Positions 9,991 through 19,584 of a stretch of 64,000 nucleotides of DNA are shown one piece after another; within the stretch, counting starts at the first letter, position 1, and each line of letters starts with the position of its first letter. Source of the DNA: Flagellimonas aurea (GTDB lineage Bacteria > Bacteroidota > Bacteroidia > Flavobacteriales > Flavobacteriaceae); assembly GCF_017313785.1 (NCBI RefSeq), contig NZ_JAFLNL010000001.1, positions 186,001-250,000 of the forward strand. Direction: 5' to 3'. The notes under the pieces are model-generated. The model had not been told where the DNA came from, did not search any database, and saw nothing but the letters and a program-made list of their open reading frames with translations. Position numbers and translations under genes: made by a program.

Positions 9991-11628
9991 TTACTCCTTA
10001 AAAAAATGCAAAAGGTTCAACGTGGAGCTGTCGTGTTTGCCAATATCTGAATTCTCAATGTCGCTCAAAATATTTTTGGCTAATTGTTTGCCCAATTCCA
10101 CACCCCATTGGTCGTAACTGAAGATATTCCAAACTACCCCCTGTACAAATATCTTGTGCTCATACATTGCGATCAGAGCACCCAAGCTTTTAGGGGTCAA
10201 TTGCTCTATCAAAATGGAGTTGGTAGGCTTGTTGCCCTCGAATACCTTAAAAGGTAGCAACGTATCCAATTCTTCACCAGCTAAGCCTTGTGATCGGAGC
10301 TCTTGCTTCACCTCTTCCGCTGTTTTCCCGTTCATCAATGCTTCGGTCTGTGCAAAGTAGTTTGCCATCAATTTATTGTGATGGTCCACATCTCCATGCA
10401 ATGATTTCTTGTAGCCTATAAAATCGGTGGGAATCAATTTGGTCCCTTGGTGAATCAACTGAAAAAAGGCATGTTGCGAATTGGTTCCGGGCTCGCCCCA
10501 GATGATAGTGCCCGTTTCGTGACCAACTCTTTTTCCGGCCCTATCCATGCTTTTTCCGTTGCTCTCCATGATACCTTGCTGTAAGTAGGCCGAAAAGCGG
10601 TGCAGATATTGGGTATATGGAATAATGGCCTCAGTCTCGGCCTTATAAAAGTTATTGTACCAAACGCTGATTAGTCCAAGGATTACAGGAATGTTCTCAT
10701 TAAACGGAGCTTCTTTAAAATGAACGTCCATTTCATGGGCGCCGTCCAACAGGGCTTCAAAATTATCGTAGCCCACCGAAAGTGCAATGGACAATCCAAC
10801 GGCGCTCCAAAGTGAGAAACGTCCGCCTACCCAGTCCCACATCGGGAACACGTTTTCATCTGCAATACCAAATTCCTTTATTTTTTCAAGATTGGTAGAT
10901 ACGGCAACAAAGTGGTCGGCCACATCTTTTTCGGATGCAGTTTTCAGAAACCATTTTTTGATGGTCAGTGCATTGCTCAAGGTTTCCTGTGTAGTGAAGG
11001 ATTTGGAAACAATTACGAACAATGTGGTCTCCGGGTCAAGTTCTTTCAATACTTCATGAACCAGATCACCATCCACATTGCTTACAAAATGAGTCTTTAA
11101 ATCATTTTGATAAAATTTCAAGGCTTCGGTCACCATTACTGGCCCTAGATCAGAACCACCGATACCAATGTTTACAATATCGGTAAATGCTTTTCCCGTA
11201 TGGCCTTTACGCTTCCCGGATATTACGGCTTCGGAAAAAGACTTGATTTTCTCCTTTACCTCAAAAACTTCATCCACAATATTCTCGCCATCAACAAAAA
11301 CCTCTGTGCCCTTTTTGGCGCGTAAGGCTGTATGCAATACGGCCCTTCCTTCGGTTTGATTAATGAGCTCGCCATCAAAGTAACCTTTTATGGCCTCGGT
11401 AAGGCCTACTTCCCCGGCAAGTTCCAAAAGCAACTTAATGGTTTTATCCGTTATTCTATTCTTTGAATAGTCCACCAAAAAATCCTCCCAATGGATGGAT
11501 AGGTTCTTGCCCCGGCCTTCTTCGTTAGAAAATAGTTCCCTTAAATGAACGTCTTTGGTTTCTTGATAATGTTGTTTAAGTTTTTTCCAGGCTTCCGTAG
11601 TTGTGGGGTCGATTGTGGGTAGTGCCAT
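9991..11628 (-). CDS. pgi: Glucose-6-phosphate isomerase
   Basis: 545 residues. Interconverts glucose-6-phosphate and fructose-6-phosphate in glycolysis and gluconeogenesis (cytoplasm). Family signatures are seen: [52 protein letters not shown], the catalytic Glu in [20 protein letters not shown] with the active-site His, and the C-terminal Lys region [11 protein letters not shown]. Its ATG overlaps the TAA of the upstream M23 gene by one base (TAATG), so translation is probably coupled in the DUF3108-TDO-M23-Pgi operon. Confidence 0.97.
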   Translation of the reverse strand: MALPTIDPTTTEAWKKLKQHYQETKDVHLRELFSNEEGRGKNLSIHWEDFLVDYSKNRITDKTIKLLLELAGEVGLTEAIKGYFDGELINQTEGRAVLHTALRAKKGTEVFVDGENIVDEVFEVKEKIKSFSEAVISGKRKGHTGKAFTDIVNIGIGGSDLGPVMVTEALKFYQNDLKTHFVSNVDGDLVHEVLKELDPETTLFVIVSKSFTTQETLSNALTIKKWFLKTASEKDVADHFVAVSTNLEKIKEFGIADENVFPMWDWVGGRFSLWSAVGLSIALSVGYDNFEALLDGAHEMDVHFKEAPFNENIPVILGLISVWYNNFYKAETEAIIPYTQYLHRFSAYLQQGIMESNGKSMDRAGKRVGHETGTIIWGEPGTNSQHAFFQLIHQGTKLIPTDFIGYKKSLHGDVDHHNKLMANYFAQTEALMNGKTAEEVKQELRSQGLAGEELDTLLPFKVFEGNKPTNSILIEQLTPKSLGALIAMYEHKIFVQGVVWNIFSYDQWGVELGKQLAKNILSDIENSDIGKHDSSTLNLLHFFKE

Positions 11629-12917
11629 TACTGGGTGTATGATATTAAGGTTTCTTCGGGTTCCGTAGGTGCTATGTCAATAAATTCTATGCAATCCAAT
11701 TGCTCTTTTAACGGCGATATATGAGCCATGTAATCCATTCTCAAAGAATCGGCGATGGGGTCGGCTTCAGGTAATTTTTCCTTTAATGGGTCCACCTGTC
11801 TTCCGTTCTTCCAGAAACGATAGCAAACGTGCGGGCCTCCAGTATTACCTGTCATTCCTACCCACCCTATTACATCTCCTTGTCGGACGAACTCTCCTCT
11901 TTTTACCTTTTGCGCTTTCATGTGGAGGTATTGGGTACTGTAGGTGCCATTGTGCTTTATCTTCACATATTTTCCGTTTCCGCCCCTTCGGGTCGATTCC
12001 GTTACGGTTCCATCCGCAGTGGCTACGATTGGAGTTCCTACCGGTGCAGCATAATCGGTTCCTTTATGTGGGCGCACTTTGTAACCGTAGTAGGCAATCC
12101 TACGCTTTAGGTTGTATCTGGACGAAAGTCGGTATCCAAATTTTATAGGCGCCCTAAGGAATGTACTTCTCAAGTTATTGGCATCTTGATCAAAATAATC
12201 CAATATGTTGTTCACGGAATCTGCCACATACGGAAAGGCATAAACGGTTTTTCCTTTGTGCTCAAAAAGTGCGGCCTTAATGGGCCCTCTTCCGGCATAT
12301 ATCGTATCATTGATGTATCGTTCATCAAAAATCACTTTGAACTTGTCTCCTTTTTCCAATCGGAAGAAGTCAATGGTCCACGCATAAATCTCGGACAAAC
12401 TCAAGGTTACGGTATAATCGACCCCCAAATTATCCATTGCCTCGGATAGACTGCTATTGATCACTCCGCCTACCTCTCGCTCCCTAAGCGTTACTTTCTT
12501 CTTGTTCTTGTAGGCAACGGCCGCGGTATCGCGCAAATCCACCACGGTATAATTTATTTTATCGTTTTGATAGATAAAGACTTCGGCCACTTCGGAGGTG
12601 TCCTTTGATTTAAGGATGATATAAGGCTTACCGACCCTGATCTTGCGGACATCAAAGGTATCTCGGTAATTCTCTGAAATTTGGGCGATTTTGGGATAAT
12701 CCACTTTGTTCTTCAACATAAGCTCCCCAAAACTGTCGCCGTTACGGACCGTATCATGGACTACGTTGAATTCTTCAAGATTGAAACCATAATGCAATAC
12801 GGGAAGTTTTTCTATTACTTCAACTTTTGCAACTTCTTCTTCCGGTTGTTCGTTTGTCTGTTTGCAAGATGCTGCCAGCACAGCGAGCATCAAAATTGCC
12901 CCAAAAATTTTCTGCAT
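11628..12917 (-). CDS. M23-family peptidoglycan endopeptidase, lipoprotein
   Basis: 429 residues. Lipobox LAVLAASC, so it is anchored to a membrane. An N-terminal region (about 40-270) resembles OapA/LysM-like regions of Bacteroidota M23 proteins ([20 protein letters not shown]). The LytM domain has H284 and D288 (HKGTD), YLHM near 332, and GPHVCYRFW near 363. Normal M23 enzymes have HxH at this last site; here it is H-V-C, so the third zinc ligand is Cys instead of His. Such proteins cut or bind stem peptides during growth and division. It sits between TDO and pgi with tight spacing. Confidence 0.88.
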   Translation of the reverse strand: MQKIFGAILMLAVLAASCKQTNEQPEEEVAKVEVIEKLPVLHYGFNLEEFNVVHDTVRNGDSFGELMLKNKVDYPKIAQISENYRDTFDVRKIRVGKPYIILKSKDTSEVAEVFIYQNDKINYTVVDLRDTAAVAYKNKKKVTLREREVGGVINSSLSEAMDNLGVDYTVTLSLSEIYAWTIDFFRLEKGDKFKVIFDERYINDTIYAGRGPIKAALFEHKGKTVYAFPYVADSVNNILDYFDQDANNLRSTFLRAPIKFGYRLSSRYNLKRRIAYYGYKVRPHKGTDYAAPVGTPIVATADGTVTESTRRGGNGKYVKIKHNGTYSTQYLHMKAQKVKRGEFVRQGDVIGWVGMTGNTGGPHVCYRFWKNGRQVDPLKEKLPEADPIADSLRMDYMAHISPLKEQLDCIEFIDIAPTEPEETLISYTQ

Positions 12918-12924
12918 TTTTCTT

Positions 12925-13899
12925 CTATTCCTTGTATTCTTCTTTAGCGGGGTTAAAAATGTGGTCCACCCATTGTTTCCCCCAAGTATCCAACTCTTCT
13001 TTGGTATGCAAAGTTGGGAAAAAAATTATTTTCTGAAAACTGGGCGGTAAATAGTCCTTCCAATTGGTTCCGCCAGTCGCCTCTACCTCCTTGCCCTCCC
13101 GGGCCAAATATCTATGGGCCGAACCCATGTGCATCAACGGCCAATTTACGTTGGCATTCAAATCCAACTCCTTTAACGCCGAAATTAGTTCTTCATTGCA
13201 TTGGGATGCCTTCGGAAGTTGTAAATATTTTTGATATACCGTACTGTCCTTCACTTGATTGGCTATTCTCAAGAGCCGGGGGGTATATCTAACTTCGAAC
13301 TGCTTTAAGGTCAATGTTTTTTCTCCTGTTTCCAAATCGGTGGCCCCCCTTTTCCAATATACATGCTCGAACAGTTCTTCTATACTATTTTGAGAAGAAA
13401 AAGAGTCCCTTTCGGATGAATGCACCATATTCTCCAATGGCGTTGCATAAAATTCGATCATCCTATATTGTACCGATTGAAATCCGCTGGCCGGAAGAAG
13501 TGCCATACGGTAACGCAGGAACTGTTCTCGTTCCATACCCTTGATCATAATACTGAACGATGATATCAGGGCCTTAAAATAGCTATTGATTCTCCTTACC
13601 TTTTCAATAAAAAAAGCAACGTCCTGTGATTTGTCCTCAACAATTTGTTTTTGTTCGTGCAGAATAAGCTTGAAATAGAGCTCGGTGATCTGATGATACA
13701 TGATGAATATTTCCTCATCTGGGAAATGAGTCCTTGGTATTTGAAGACTCAACAAAGTATCCAAGTGGATATAGTCCCAGTAAGTAAGATATCTTTCGTA
13801 AAGAAGACCGTCCAAATAAGAGCTTAGGTCTTGGCCCGAGTTTTTGTACTTTTCCTCCAGCTTGTTGATTTGGGAAGCGATTTTTGCATCCTTATCCAT
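12925..13899 (-). CDS. kynA: Tryptophan 2,3-dioxygenase family protein
   Basis: 324 residues from ATG at 13899; a GTG two codons upstream (13905) is an alternative start. Heme enzyme that opens the indole ring of L-tryptophan to N-formylkynurenine, the first step of the kynurenine route. Signatures: YWDYIHLDTLLSLQ, FIMYHQITELYFKLILHE (substrate pocket), RYRMALLPASGFQSVQYR (carboxylate-binding Arg), and the heme-ligand His in HMGSAHRYL near residue 262, then GGTNWKDYLPP. Located in an operon with envelope and glycolysis genes rather than with other kynurenine genes; HAO lies 38 kb away. Confidence 0.93.
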   Translation of the reverse strand: MDKDAKIASQINKLEEKYKNSGQDLSSYLDGLLYERYLTYWDYIHLDTLLSLQIPRTHFPDEEIFIMYHQITELYFKLILHEQKQIVEDKSQDVAFFIEKVRRINSYFKALISSFSIMIKGMEREQFLRYRMALLPASGFQSVQYRMIEFYATPLENMVHSSERDSFSSQNSIEELFEHVYWKRGATDLETGEKTLTLKQFEVRYTPRLLRIANQVKDSTVYQKYLQLPKASQCNEELISALKELDLNANVNWPLMHMGSAHRYLAREGKEVEATGGTNWKDYLPPSFQKIIFFPTLHTKEELDTWGKQWVDHIFNPAKEEYKE

Positions 13900-13912
13900 T
13901 AACACCTATATA

Positions 13913-14695
13913 CTAATCCATTATTATTTTAAACTGGTTTTTTAGTCCGTTGTAACCATCAAGATCGGCTTTAAGAGACCCCACGGCCAAATCTGCCTTG
14001 ATTCTGATGGGTATCTTGTTCCAATCGTTGGAAACCCAAAGTGTTAAACTTTCTTTTTCCTTAAAAACCCGACCGGACTGAACCAAAGGTCTAAATTTAA
14101 GACATTCTACCTTTCCAAACTTGGTCCTTAGGATTTCTTTTCCCAAATATTTCAACTGGAACTTAAAAACACCGTCATCATCAAAGAGCATATCCAAATC
14201 AATGGATTCGCCTTCTTTAAATTCCTCCAGATTATAATTGCTCCTTAAAAAGTAGGAAGCCGAGATAAGGTCCTGTATTTGATTGTTGATCGTAAAATTC
14301 TGTTGTGTCCCATTTTTGTGGTCCATGAGAACGGCTTTGTCCTGTTTGTAATCAAAATCAATCTCAATATCCTTGGTATATCCCCCTTCATCTATTTTTC
14401 TGATGAACTTGTACGGCCTACCATTCTCCTTGTTAAAATAACTTTCATAGGTATCATCAACCTTAAAAAAGATACTGGCAAACCCCGTGGTTTTGCCCTC
14501 TCCTACCACGTGGTACACAGGAACGTTATTCAATGTTTCCGATGTAAGATGCAAGGTGGCATAGCTGGCATTTAAAAACCCATAGTGAATCCTAAACTTG
14601 AGCCACTCCCCTGGTTTAAAGGCCGGGCGCGGGTTTTGTGCCGACGCCGAGATTGCAAAAAGAAGGCATAATGTATATGTGATTATCTTTTTCAT
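13913..14695 (-). CDS. DUF3108 exported protein
   Basis: 260 residues from the ATG at 14695; a TTG two codons upstream is rejected. Signal peptide ends SASAQ. The mature part matches the DUF3108 pattern: FKPGEWLKFRIHYGFLNASY, KVDDTYESYF, DLISASYFLRSNY, and LWVSNDWNKIPIRIKADLAVG near the end. Members are periplasmic beta-rich proteins of unknown role, possibly envelope or lipid-related. First gene of the operon with TDO, M23 peptidase and Pgi; the TDO start follows closely. Confidence 0.85.
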   Translation of the reverse strand: MKKIITYTLCLLFAISASAQNPRPAFKPGEWLKFRIHYGFLNASYATLHLTSETLNNVPVYHVVGEGKTTGFASIFFKVDDTYESYFNKENGRPYKFIRKIDEGGYTKDIEIDFDYKQDKAVLMDHKNGTQQNFTINNQIQDLISASYFLRSNYNLEEFKEGESIDLDMLFDDDGVFKFQLKYLGKEILRTKFGKVECLKFRPLVQSGRVFKEKESLTLWVSNDWNKIPIRIKADLAVGSLKADLDGYNGLKNQFKIIMD

Positions 14696-14792
14696 GTGCA
14701 ATTTATTGGTATAAAATTAGTAAAATCAGTTTAGGGGCTACACTGTTCACATATACTTAAACAAAACTTATTCCAAAATAGTATAAACAAAA

Positions 14793-14820
14793 AAAAGCCC
14801 AGTCTTGAGACTGGGCTTTT
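14793..14820 (-). terminator. Strong terminator between patatin and DUF3108 genes
   Basis: Perfect 13-bp stem, AAAAGCCCAGTCT (14793-14805) with its complement (14808-14820). Both strands end in T runs, so it can act in both directions. The only gene converging on it is the patatin gene (minus strand), about 210 nt away. Confidence 0.85.
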
Positions 14821-15031
14821 CCTAAATAACCAACCAAACTTTAAATTATGAAAAACCAATACTTAAAGTTATAAGGGAACCACCCCTTATGTGGTGTAAA
14901 GATACGGCAACGTTTTGTAGGAAAAATTGTTTTTAACGGACTTTAACTAAACCTCTGTATTATTGATTGGTTTTACCTGTTTTTTTGACAAATTATTAAG
15001 AAAATTGGGCCTTTTGATCGAGTGATTTTTA
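14821..15031. other. Long 3' region of the patatin gene
   Basis: No gene-sized ORF is seen. Adjacent to the terminator is the 17-nt element described at 14822. A second inverted repeat, ATAAGG...CCTTAT, lies near 14870-14890. A 9-codon plus-strand frame (ATG at 14848, MKNQYLKL) is present but has no other support. On the minus strand this would be a structured 3' UTR of about 200 nt. Confidence 0.4.
14822..14838 (-). repeat. 17-nt terminator-linked element, copy 1
   Basis: CTAAATAACCAACCAAA (plus strand) directly next to the terminator hairpin. The identical 17 nt occurs at 45227-45243, also a few bases from a strong hairpin and in the same orientation relative to minus-strand transcripts. 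In RNA sense it reads TTTGGTTGGTTATTTAG just before the hairpin. Confidence 0.6.
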
Positions 15032-17305
15032 CTAAAACCAATACCCGACACTAAAGAAAAAATTACCCTCACTGATTTCTGGCGACCAAGAATAATATAT
15101 TTGGATAGGTCCCAAAAAGGATTCAAAACCGTACCCAAGTCCATACCCTGAAAAACTTGGCTCCTCAAACCAATCCCCTGTCCTGAACAGATCGTCCGCA
15201 ACGGTGGCGTAGTTGGCAGAAAAAAGCACATGGTGCTTGGGAGCAAAACCATAGTCCAAACGGCCGAACCCTTTTACATAACTGTTCCCGGGCAGACTAA
15301 GGAAGTCGTATCCAAAAAAGGGCACAAAATTGTTTACAAAATCGTTTCCAAAGCCTCCCAAAATAAAGTCAAAAGAACTTACTGGGGTTGTTCCCAGTTT
15401 AAACCCGGCATCCGCCTCCAATTTAAAGCTCAAATTGTGGACTGGAGAGAAGACACCTCCAAATTTTCCTTTGGCCACGGCAAACTCCGAAAAGTTCTCG
15501 TTGTAGTCCGATGAGAATGCATAAAAATGAAAATCTCCATCAAAAAACAGCCCTCTTGTAGGAAAGTACTTATCGTCGTACGTGTCCAACTTTACTTGAG
15601 AGAATGCGCTGAAATAATTAGAATTTTCGAAGTTGGTTCTTTGAACTCCGTTCGAGGCATTGTTTTCCACATCGGGGTCGGCGTCCAATTGGCCCAACGT
15701 CCTTGTACTATAATTTAAAAACTTGTGCTCGGCACCTATGGTAAAAGCAAATTCCTCCTTTAACACGGTTTGCAGATATATCTGGTTGGTAAGGTCCGTT
15801 ACATCCACGTTTATCCTTTGGATATTCGGGTTAAGGGGAACATCAAAATTACCTTGGATGAGGGAAAAATCAATTTCCGAATCAAAATCGGTCAGCTTGG
15901 AATTTATCCCGAAACTCCAATAATATCCTTTGTCCAGATAATACTGCATATTGTACCTGATGTGGTCCCCGAGAATAAAATCGAACGAGGCCACATCGTC
16001 TTTCATCAAAAAATTCTTTTTGGTAAGGTTGATGAGCGCGGCGCTTTTGTACAAATCATCATAATGGGCAGACATTTTGATGAACATTTTTGTAGGGTTC
16101 TCTTTGAGCTTTAGCACCAGGTCTGTTCCCAGTCCATTGGAAATCAAATCATAACGAATAGCTTTAAAATTGCCCGTAGCAGATAGATTGTTCATTCCTT
16201 GTCGCAAATCCTCAAAGGAAATCTTCTCCGCAAGGTCGAATCTCAGTTTTCCTTTAATATAGCCACGGGTATATTGATCGTTTCCCATAATGATCATCCG
16301 GTTCACGACCAAACTGTCCACTACCGTGATTCTCTTCCTAGGTTTTGCCATCCCACCTTGCCTCAGGGCAATTTGCCTGAGTTCATCTAATTTTTCCTCT
16401 GCTGCCTTTTCTCCGCTTTTTATAATCTGCTTTCCCCTATCAAAGGCAATTACGGAGAACTCGTCGATGTCCGGTCTTATATATACGTCTGTTTCTTTGG
16501 ACTTTTTCCTCATATCGTTGACAGTACGATAATTGTTGATCTGCAACAAAATTTCCGTGGCCGAAGAAAGGGATTCCCTTGTGGCCAGATCATGCTGTAC
16601 GTCAACCCCTATAATGATATCGGCCCCCATGGCCTTTACTTGAACAATCGGATAGTTGTTCACCACGCCGCCATCTATTAAAATTTGCTCGTTTATCTCG
16701 GCAGGCTCAAAAAGGGAGGGAAACGTACCACTTGCCACAATGGCCTCCGGTAGATAGCCACTATCCAATAAAACCTCTTCTCCCGTCTCCACATTGGTGG
16801 CCATACAGAGAAAGGGTATGGGCAATTTGCGAAAATCCTGAACGTCCTTTACATGGAACAACAACTGAACCAAAAGGTTATATATGTTCTGTCCGCTGGA
16901 AATGGCCTGCGGGAAGGATACTTTAAAGTTTTCGAAGGGGAGTGATAAAGCGTAGCGTTCCGAATCTTCCTTTTCATAAAATGTTTTGGCGCTCCTCGGT
17001 ACGTTATCCTGTATTAAGCGGGAGAAATCCGTTTTTCTGAATATGGAATCCAGTTCCTGCGCGGAGTAGCCAGACGCGTACAACGCTCCTACAATGGCTC
17101 CCATACTTGTCCCACCGATGTAGTCGATTTTAACCCCCGCTTCCTCGATTTTCTTCAAAGCTCCGATATGGGCCAATCCTTTGGCCCCGCCACCACTGAG
17201 CACAAGACCTACTTTTGGCGGTCTGCTTTCTGGGGAGTTCTGGGCAATCCCCTTTAAACAGAGCAAAGCAATTAGAACCGTAAATAGTATTGCCTTGTTT
17301 CCCAT
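15032..17305 (-). CDS. Patatin-like phospholipase with Omp85-type barrel
   Basis: 757 residues. Signal peptide (1-21). Patatin domain about 30-310: oxyanion loop LSGGGAKGLAHIG, nucleophile S67 in GGTSMGA, and catalytic Asp in DGGVVNNYP near 215. Then a POTRA-like region (about 330-410) and a C-terminal 16-strand-type barrel ending FFFSVGYWF. This is the PlpD/type Vd layout: an outer-membrane protein that exposes or secretes a lipase domain. It follows uvrC with only 3 nt between them, so the two are probably one transcript; no functional link is obvious. Confidence 0.92.
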   Translation of the reverse strand: MGNKAILFTVLIALLCLKGIAQNSPESRPPKVGLVLSGGGAKGLAHIGALKKIEEAGVKIDYIGGTSMGAIVGALYASGYSAQELDSIFRKTDFSRLIQDNVPRSAKTFYEKEDSERYALSLPFENFKVSFPQAISSGQNIYNLLVQLLFHVKDVQDFRKLPIPFLCMATNVETGEEVLLDSGYLPEAIVASGTFPSLFEPAEINEQILIDGGVVNNYPIVQVKAMGADIIIGVDVQHDLATRESLSSATEILLQINNYRTVNDMRKKSKETDVYIRPDIDEFSVIAFDRGKQIIKSGEKAAEEKLDELRQIALRQGGMAKPRKRITVVDSLVVNRMIIMGNDQYTRGYIKGKLRFDLAEKISFEDLRQGMNNLSATGNFKAIRYDLISNGLGTDLVLKLKENPTKMFIKMSAHYDDLYKSAALINLTKKNFLMKDDVASFDFILGDHIRYNMQYYLDKGYYWSFGINSKLTDFDSEIDFSLIQGNFDVPLNPNIQRINVDVTDLTNQIYLQTVLKEEFAFTIGAEHKFLNYSTRTLGQLDADPDVENNASNGVQRTNFENSNYFSAFSQVKLDTYDDKYFPTRGLFFDGDFHFYAFSSDYNENFSEFAVAKGKFGGVFSPVHNLSFKLEADAGFKLGTTPVSSFDFILGGFGNDFVNNFVPFFGYDFLSLPGNSYVKGFGRLDYGFAPKHHVLFSANYATVADDLFRTGDWFEEPSFSGYGLGYGFESFLGPIQIYYSWSPEISEGNFFFSVGYWF

Positions 17306-17308
17306 GGT

Positions 17309-19102
17309 CTATTTATGAAATGTTTTGTAAATTTTCTTGGCCTTTGATGCACCCACCGAGGCCGTCAATGTTTCCAATGATGCCTCTTTGATTCGCTTTA
17401 CCGATTTAAAGCTTTTCAACAATTGTTGGGCGGTTTTTTCCCCTACTCCATCAATATTAACCAATTCTGAGCTAATTGCACCCTTGCTTCGTTTGTTTCT
17501 GTGATGGGTTATACCAAACCGGTGGGCCTCGTTCCTCAGCTGCTGGATTATTTTCAGGCTTTCCGACCGTTTATCCAGATACAATGGCACTGGATCATCC
17601 GGAAAATAAATTTCTTCCAAGCGCTTGGCAATGCCTATAATGGCGATTTTACCTCGAAGCCCCAGAACTTCCAAACTCTTTAATGCCGATGACAGTTGTC
17701 CTTTTCCCCCATCGATCACAATTAACTGTGGGAGTGGTTCCTCTTCGGCCAGTAACCTTTTGTACCTCCTAAAGACCACTTCTTCCATACTGGCAAAGTC
17801 ATCGGGCCCTTCCACTGTTTTTATGTTGAAGTGCCGATAATCCTTTTTGGATGGCTTTCCGTCCTTGAAAACCACACAAGCTGCAACGGGATTGCTTCCT
17901 TGAATGTTGGAGTTGTCAAAACATTCGATATGCCGTGGCTCTTCCGACAGTCGCAAATCCGATTTCATTTGGGCCATAATCCGTTTAGTGTGACGATCAG
18001 GGTCGGTTATCTTTATCTGTTTCAGTCTATCTTGGCGATAAAACTTCGCGTTCCGTTCGGAGAGGTCTAAAATTCGGCGTTTGTCTCCCAATTTGGGAAG
18101 GGTTACCCTTACATCTTCCTCTACGGTGACGGGGAAGGGGAGGTACACTTCTTTAGATGCTGAATTGAAACGCTGTCTAAGCTCCGTTATTCCCAATTGT
18201 AACAACTCTTCATCAGTTTCGTCCAGCTTCTTTTTGATTTCCAAGGTGTGGGACCGAATTATGGCCCCATGCGAAATCTGTAAAAAGTTTACATATCCGT
18301 GGGTTTCATCAGAAATAATGGTGAACACATCCACATTGTTGATCTTAGGGTTCACCACCGTGGATTTGGCCTGATAATTCTCCAGCACATCAATTTTATC
18401 CTTCACCTTTTGAGCTTTTTCAAACTCCATCTTCTCGGCATAGTCTTTCATTTGCTGTTTAAAAGTCTGTATGGAGTCTTTTAAATTGCCCTTAATGATC
18501 TGCCTGATATCTTCAATCTGTCCGTGATACTCTTTCTCCGTTTGAAAACCTTCACAAGGACCCAGACAATTGCCCAAATGATAATCCAGGCACACCTTGT
18601 ACTTTCCTGCGTCTATTTTTTCCTCTGACAGGTCATAGTTGCACGTACGCAAGGGATACAAACTTTTGATAAGATCCAAGAGCGTCCGAACCGTTTTCAT
18701 GCTGGTGTAGGGACCAAAATACTCCGATCCATCCTTGATCAACTTTCTTGTGGAGAATACCCTTGGAAAACGTTCATTTTTAATACATATCCAAGGATAG
18801 GATTTATCGTCCTTGAGAAGCACATTGTACCTGGGCAGCAATTTTTTTATGAGATTGTTCTCCAATAAAAGGGCATCTGACTCGGTAGGCACCACAATAT
18901 GCTTTATGGAATCAATCTTCTTTACCAGTACCCTGGTTTTTCCGTACTCCTGCTTTTTGTTGAAATAGGAAGAAACCCGCTTTTTCAGGTCCTTGGCCTT
19001 CCCTACGTACAGAATTTTGCCGTCCGCATCATAAAACTGGTACACTCCCGGATTATTGGGAAGCGCACTCAACTGTACTTTTAAGGATGTAGATTTGGAC
19101 AT
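17309..19102 (-). CDS. uvrC: Excinuclease ABC subunit C
   Basis: 597 residues. Makes the two incisions around bulky DNA lesions in nucleotide excision repair with UvrAB. Domains: GIY-YIG nuclease (about 15-95, GVYQFYDADGKILYVGKAKD), Cys-rich segment (CNYDLSEE, CLDYHLGNCLGPC), UVR motif (EKMEFEKAQKVKDKIDVLE), RNase H-like nuclease (IECFDNSNIQGSNPVA, VIDGGKGQLSSAL), and C-terminal helix-hairpin-helix (NIDGVGEKTAQQLLKSF). Length is usual. First gene of a two-gene unit with the patatin gene. Confidence 0.97.
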   Translation of the reverse strand: MSKSTSLKVQLSALPNNPGVYQFYDADGKILYVGKAKDLKKRVSSYFNKKQEYGKTRVLVKKIDSIKHIVVPTESDALLLENNLIKKLLPRYNVLLKDDKSYPWICIKNERFPRVFSTRKLIKDGSEYFGPYTSMKTVRTLLDLIKSLYPLRTCNYDLSEEKIDAGKYKVCLDYHLGNCLGPCEGFQTEKEYHGQIEDIRQIIKGNLKDSIQTFKQQMKDYAEKMEFEKAQKVKDKIDVLENYQAKSTVVNPKINNVDVFTIISDETHGYVNFLQISHGAIIRSHTLEIKKKLDETDEELLQLGITELRQRFNSASKEVYLPFPVTVEEDVRVTLPKLGDKRRILDLSERNAKFYRQDRLKQIKITDPDRHTKRIMAQMKSDLRLSEEPRHIECFDNSNIQGSNPVAACVVFKDGKPSKKDYRHFNIKTVEGPDDFASMEEVVFRRYKRLLAEEEPLPQLIVIDGGKGQLSSALKSLEVLGLRGKIAIIGIAKRLEEIYFPDDPVPLYLDKRSESLKIIQQLRNEAHRFGITHHRNKRSKGAISSELVNIDGVGEKTAQQLLKSFKSVKRIKEASLETLTASVGASKAKKIYKTFHK

Positions 19103-19139
19103 GGATTGCTCTGAAAATGACCTGTTCTTGACTTTGTAA

Positions 19140-19147
19140 CAAAGTTA
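19140..19147 (-). promoter_or_regulatory. Candidate uvrC -7 element
   Basis: Perfect TAACTTTG (minus strand, pattern TAnnTTTG) 38 nt upstream of the uvrC ATG. No clear -33 TTG at the right distance. Confidence 0.35.
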
Positions 19148-19452
19148 TATTTTAATTGTCTTGATTATTGTTAAACTTGATGAATTCCCAATTTGGATTG
19201 ACATATACCCCTTGTTAATTGATACTTTTTTAAGTGGGTAGAAAATGTGAAAAATTTCCTGAAAAATCCCATATTCATCAAAACTGGGGATTTACCACAA
19301 AAAAACTATGGGAAACCTACAATCAAGTGATTGGCAATCAATACATTTTGTTAAACTGTTGCTAAAAATTATGCATTTCATCGATAAAAAGTGCATTTCA
19401 TGGTATTCTTCTCAAATGTTTTACTTACATTTAACCATATAATTACAATCCT
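19148..19452. other. AT-rich intergenic stretch
   Basis: About 300 nt between uvrC and the 29-codon ORF. No credible ORF, hairpin or RNA gene is seen. It must hold the promoter of the micro-ORF and/or the cyclo-ligase gene; I cannot place it firmly. Confidence 0.3.
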
Positions 19453-19542
19453 ATGGAAAACTATATCATCGTTTTGGGAATGTACTTGATTTTGATGCTT
19501 TTCTTCAAAATCTTTTTCTCCGTTGCAACAAAAGGAGAGTAG
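19453..19542 (+). CDS. 29-residue single-helix membrane micro-protein (putative)
   Basis: A short ORF, ATG to TAG, encoding MENYIIVLGMYLILMLFFKI followed by FFSVATKGE. One hydrophobic helix spans almost the whole peptide, flanked by a short Glu/Asn N-terminus and a Lys/Glu C-terminus, as in many bacterial single-helix micro-proteins. It lies 42 nt upstream of the 5-formyl-THF cyclo-ligase gene on the same strand, so it could be its leader ORF or a separate gene. No ribosome-binding motif is visible, but that is normal here. The evidence is composition only. Confidence 0.4.
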   Translation: MENYIIVLGMYLILMLFFKIFFSVATKGE

Positions 19543-19584
19543 TAGTCCATTGTCCCCAAACAACCCCAAAATCTTCAACAGTCA

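Noticed and set aside
14848-14874. Nine-codon plus-strand ORF next to the 17-nt element
   Set aside because: Too short, no downstream gene on the same strand, and more likely part of a minus-strand 3' UTR.
19378-19578. Minus-strand 66-codon ORF across the micro-ORF
   Set aside because: Antisense to the hydrophobic micro-ORF; no signal or family pattern.
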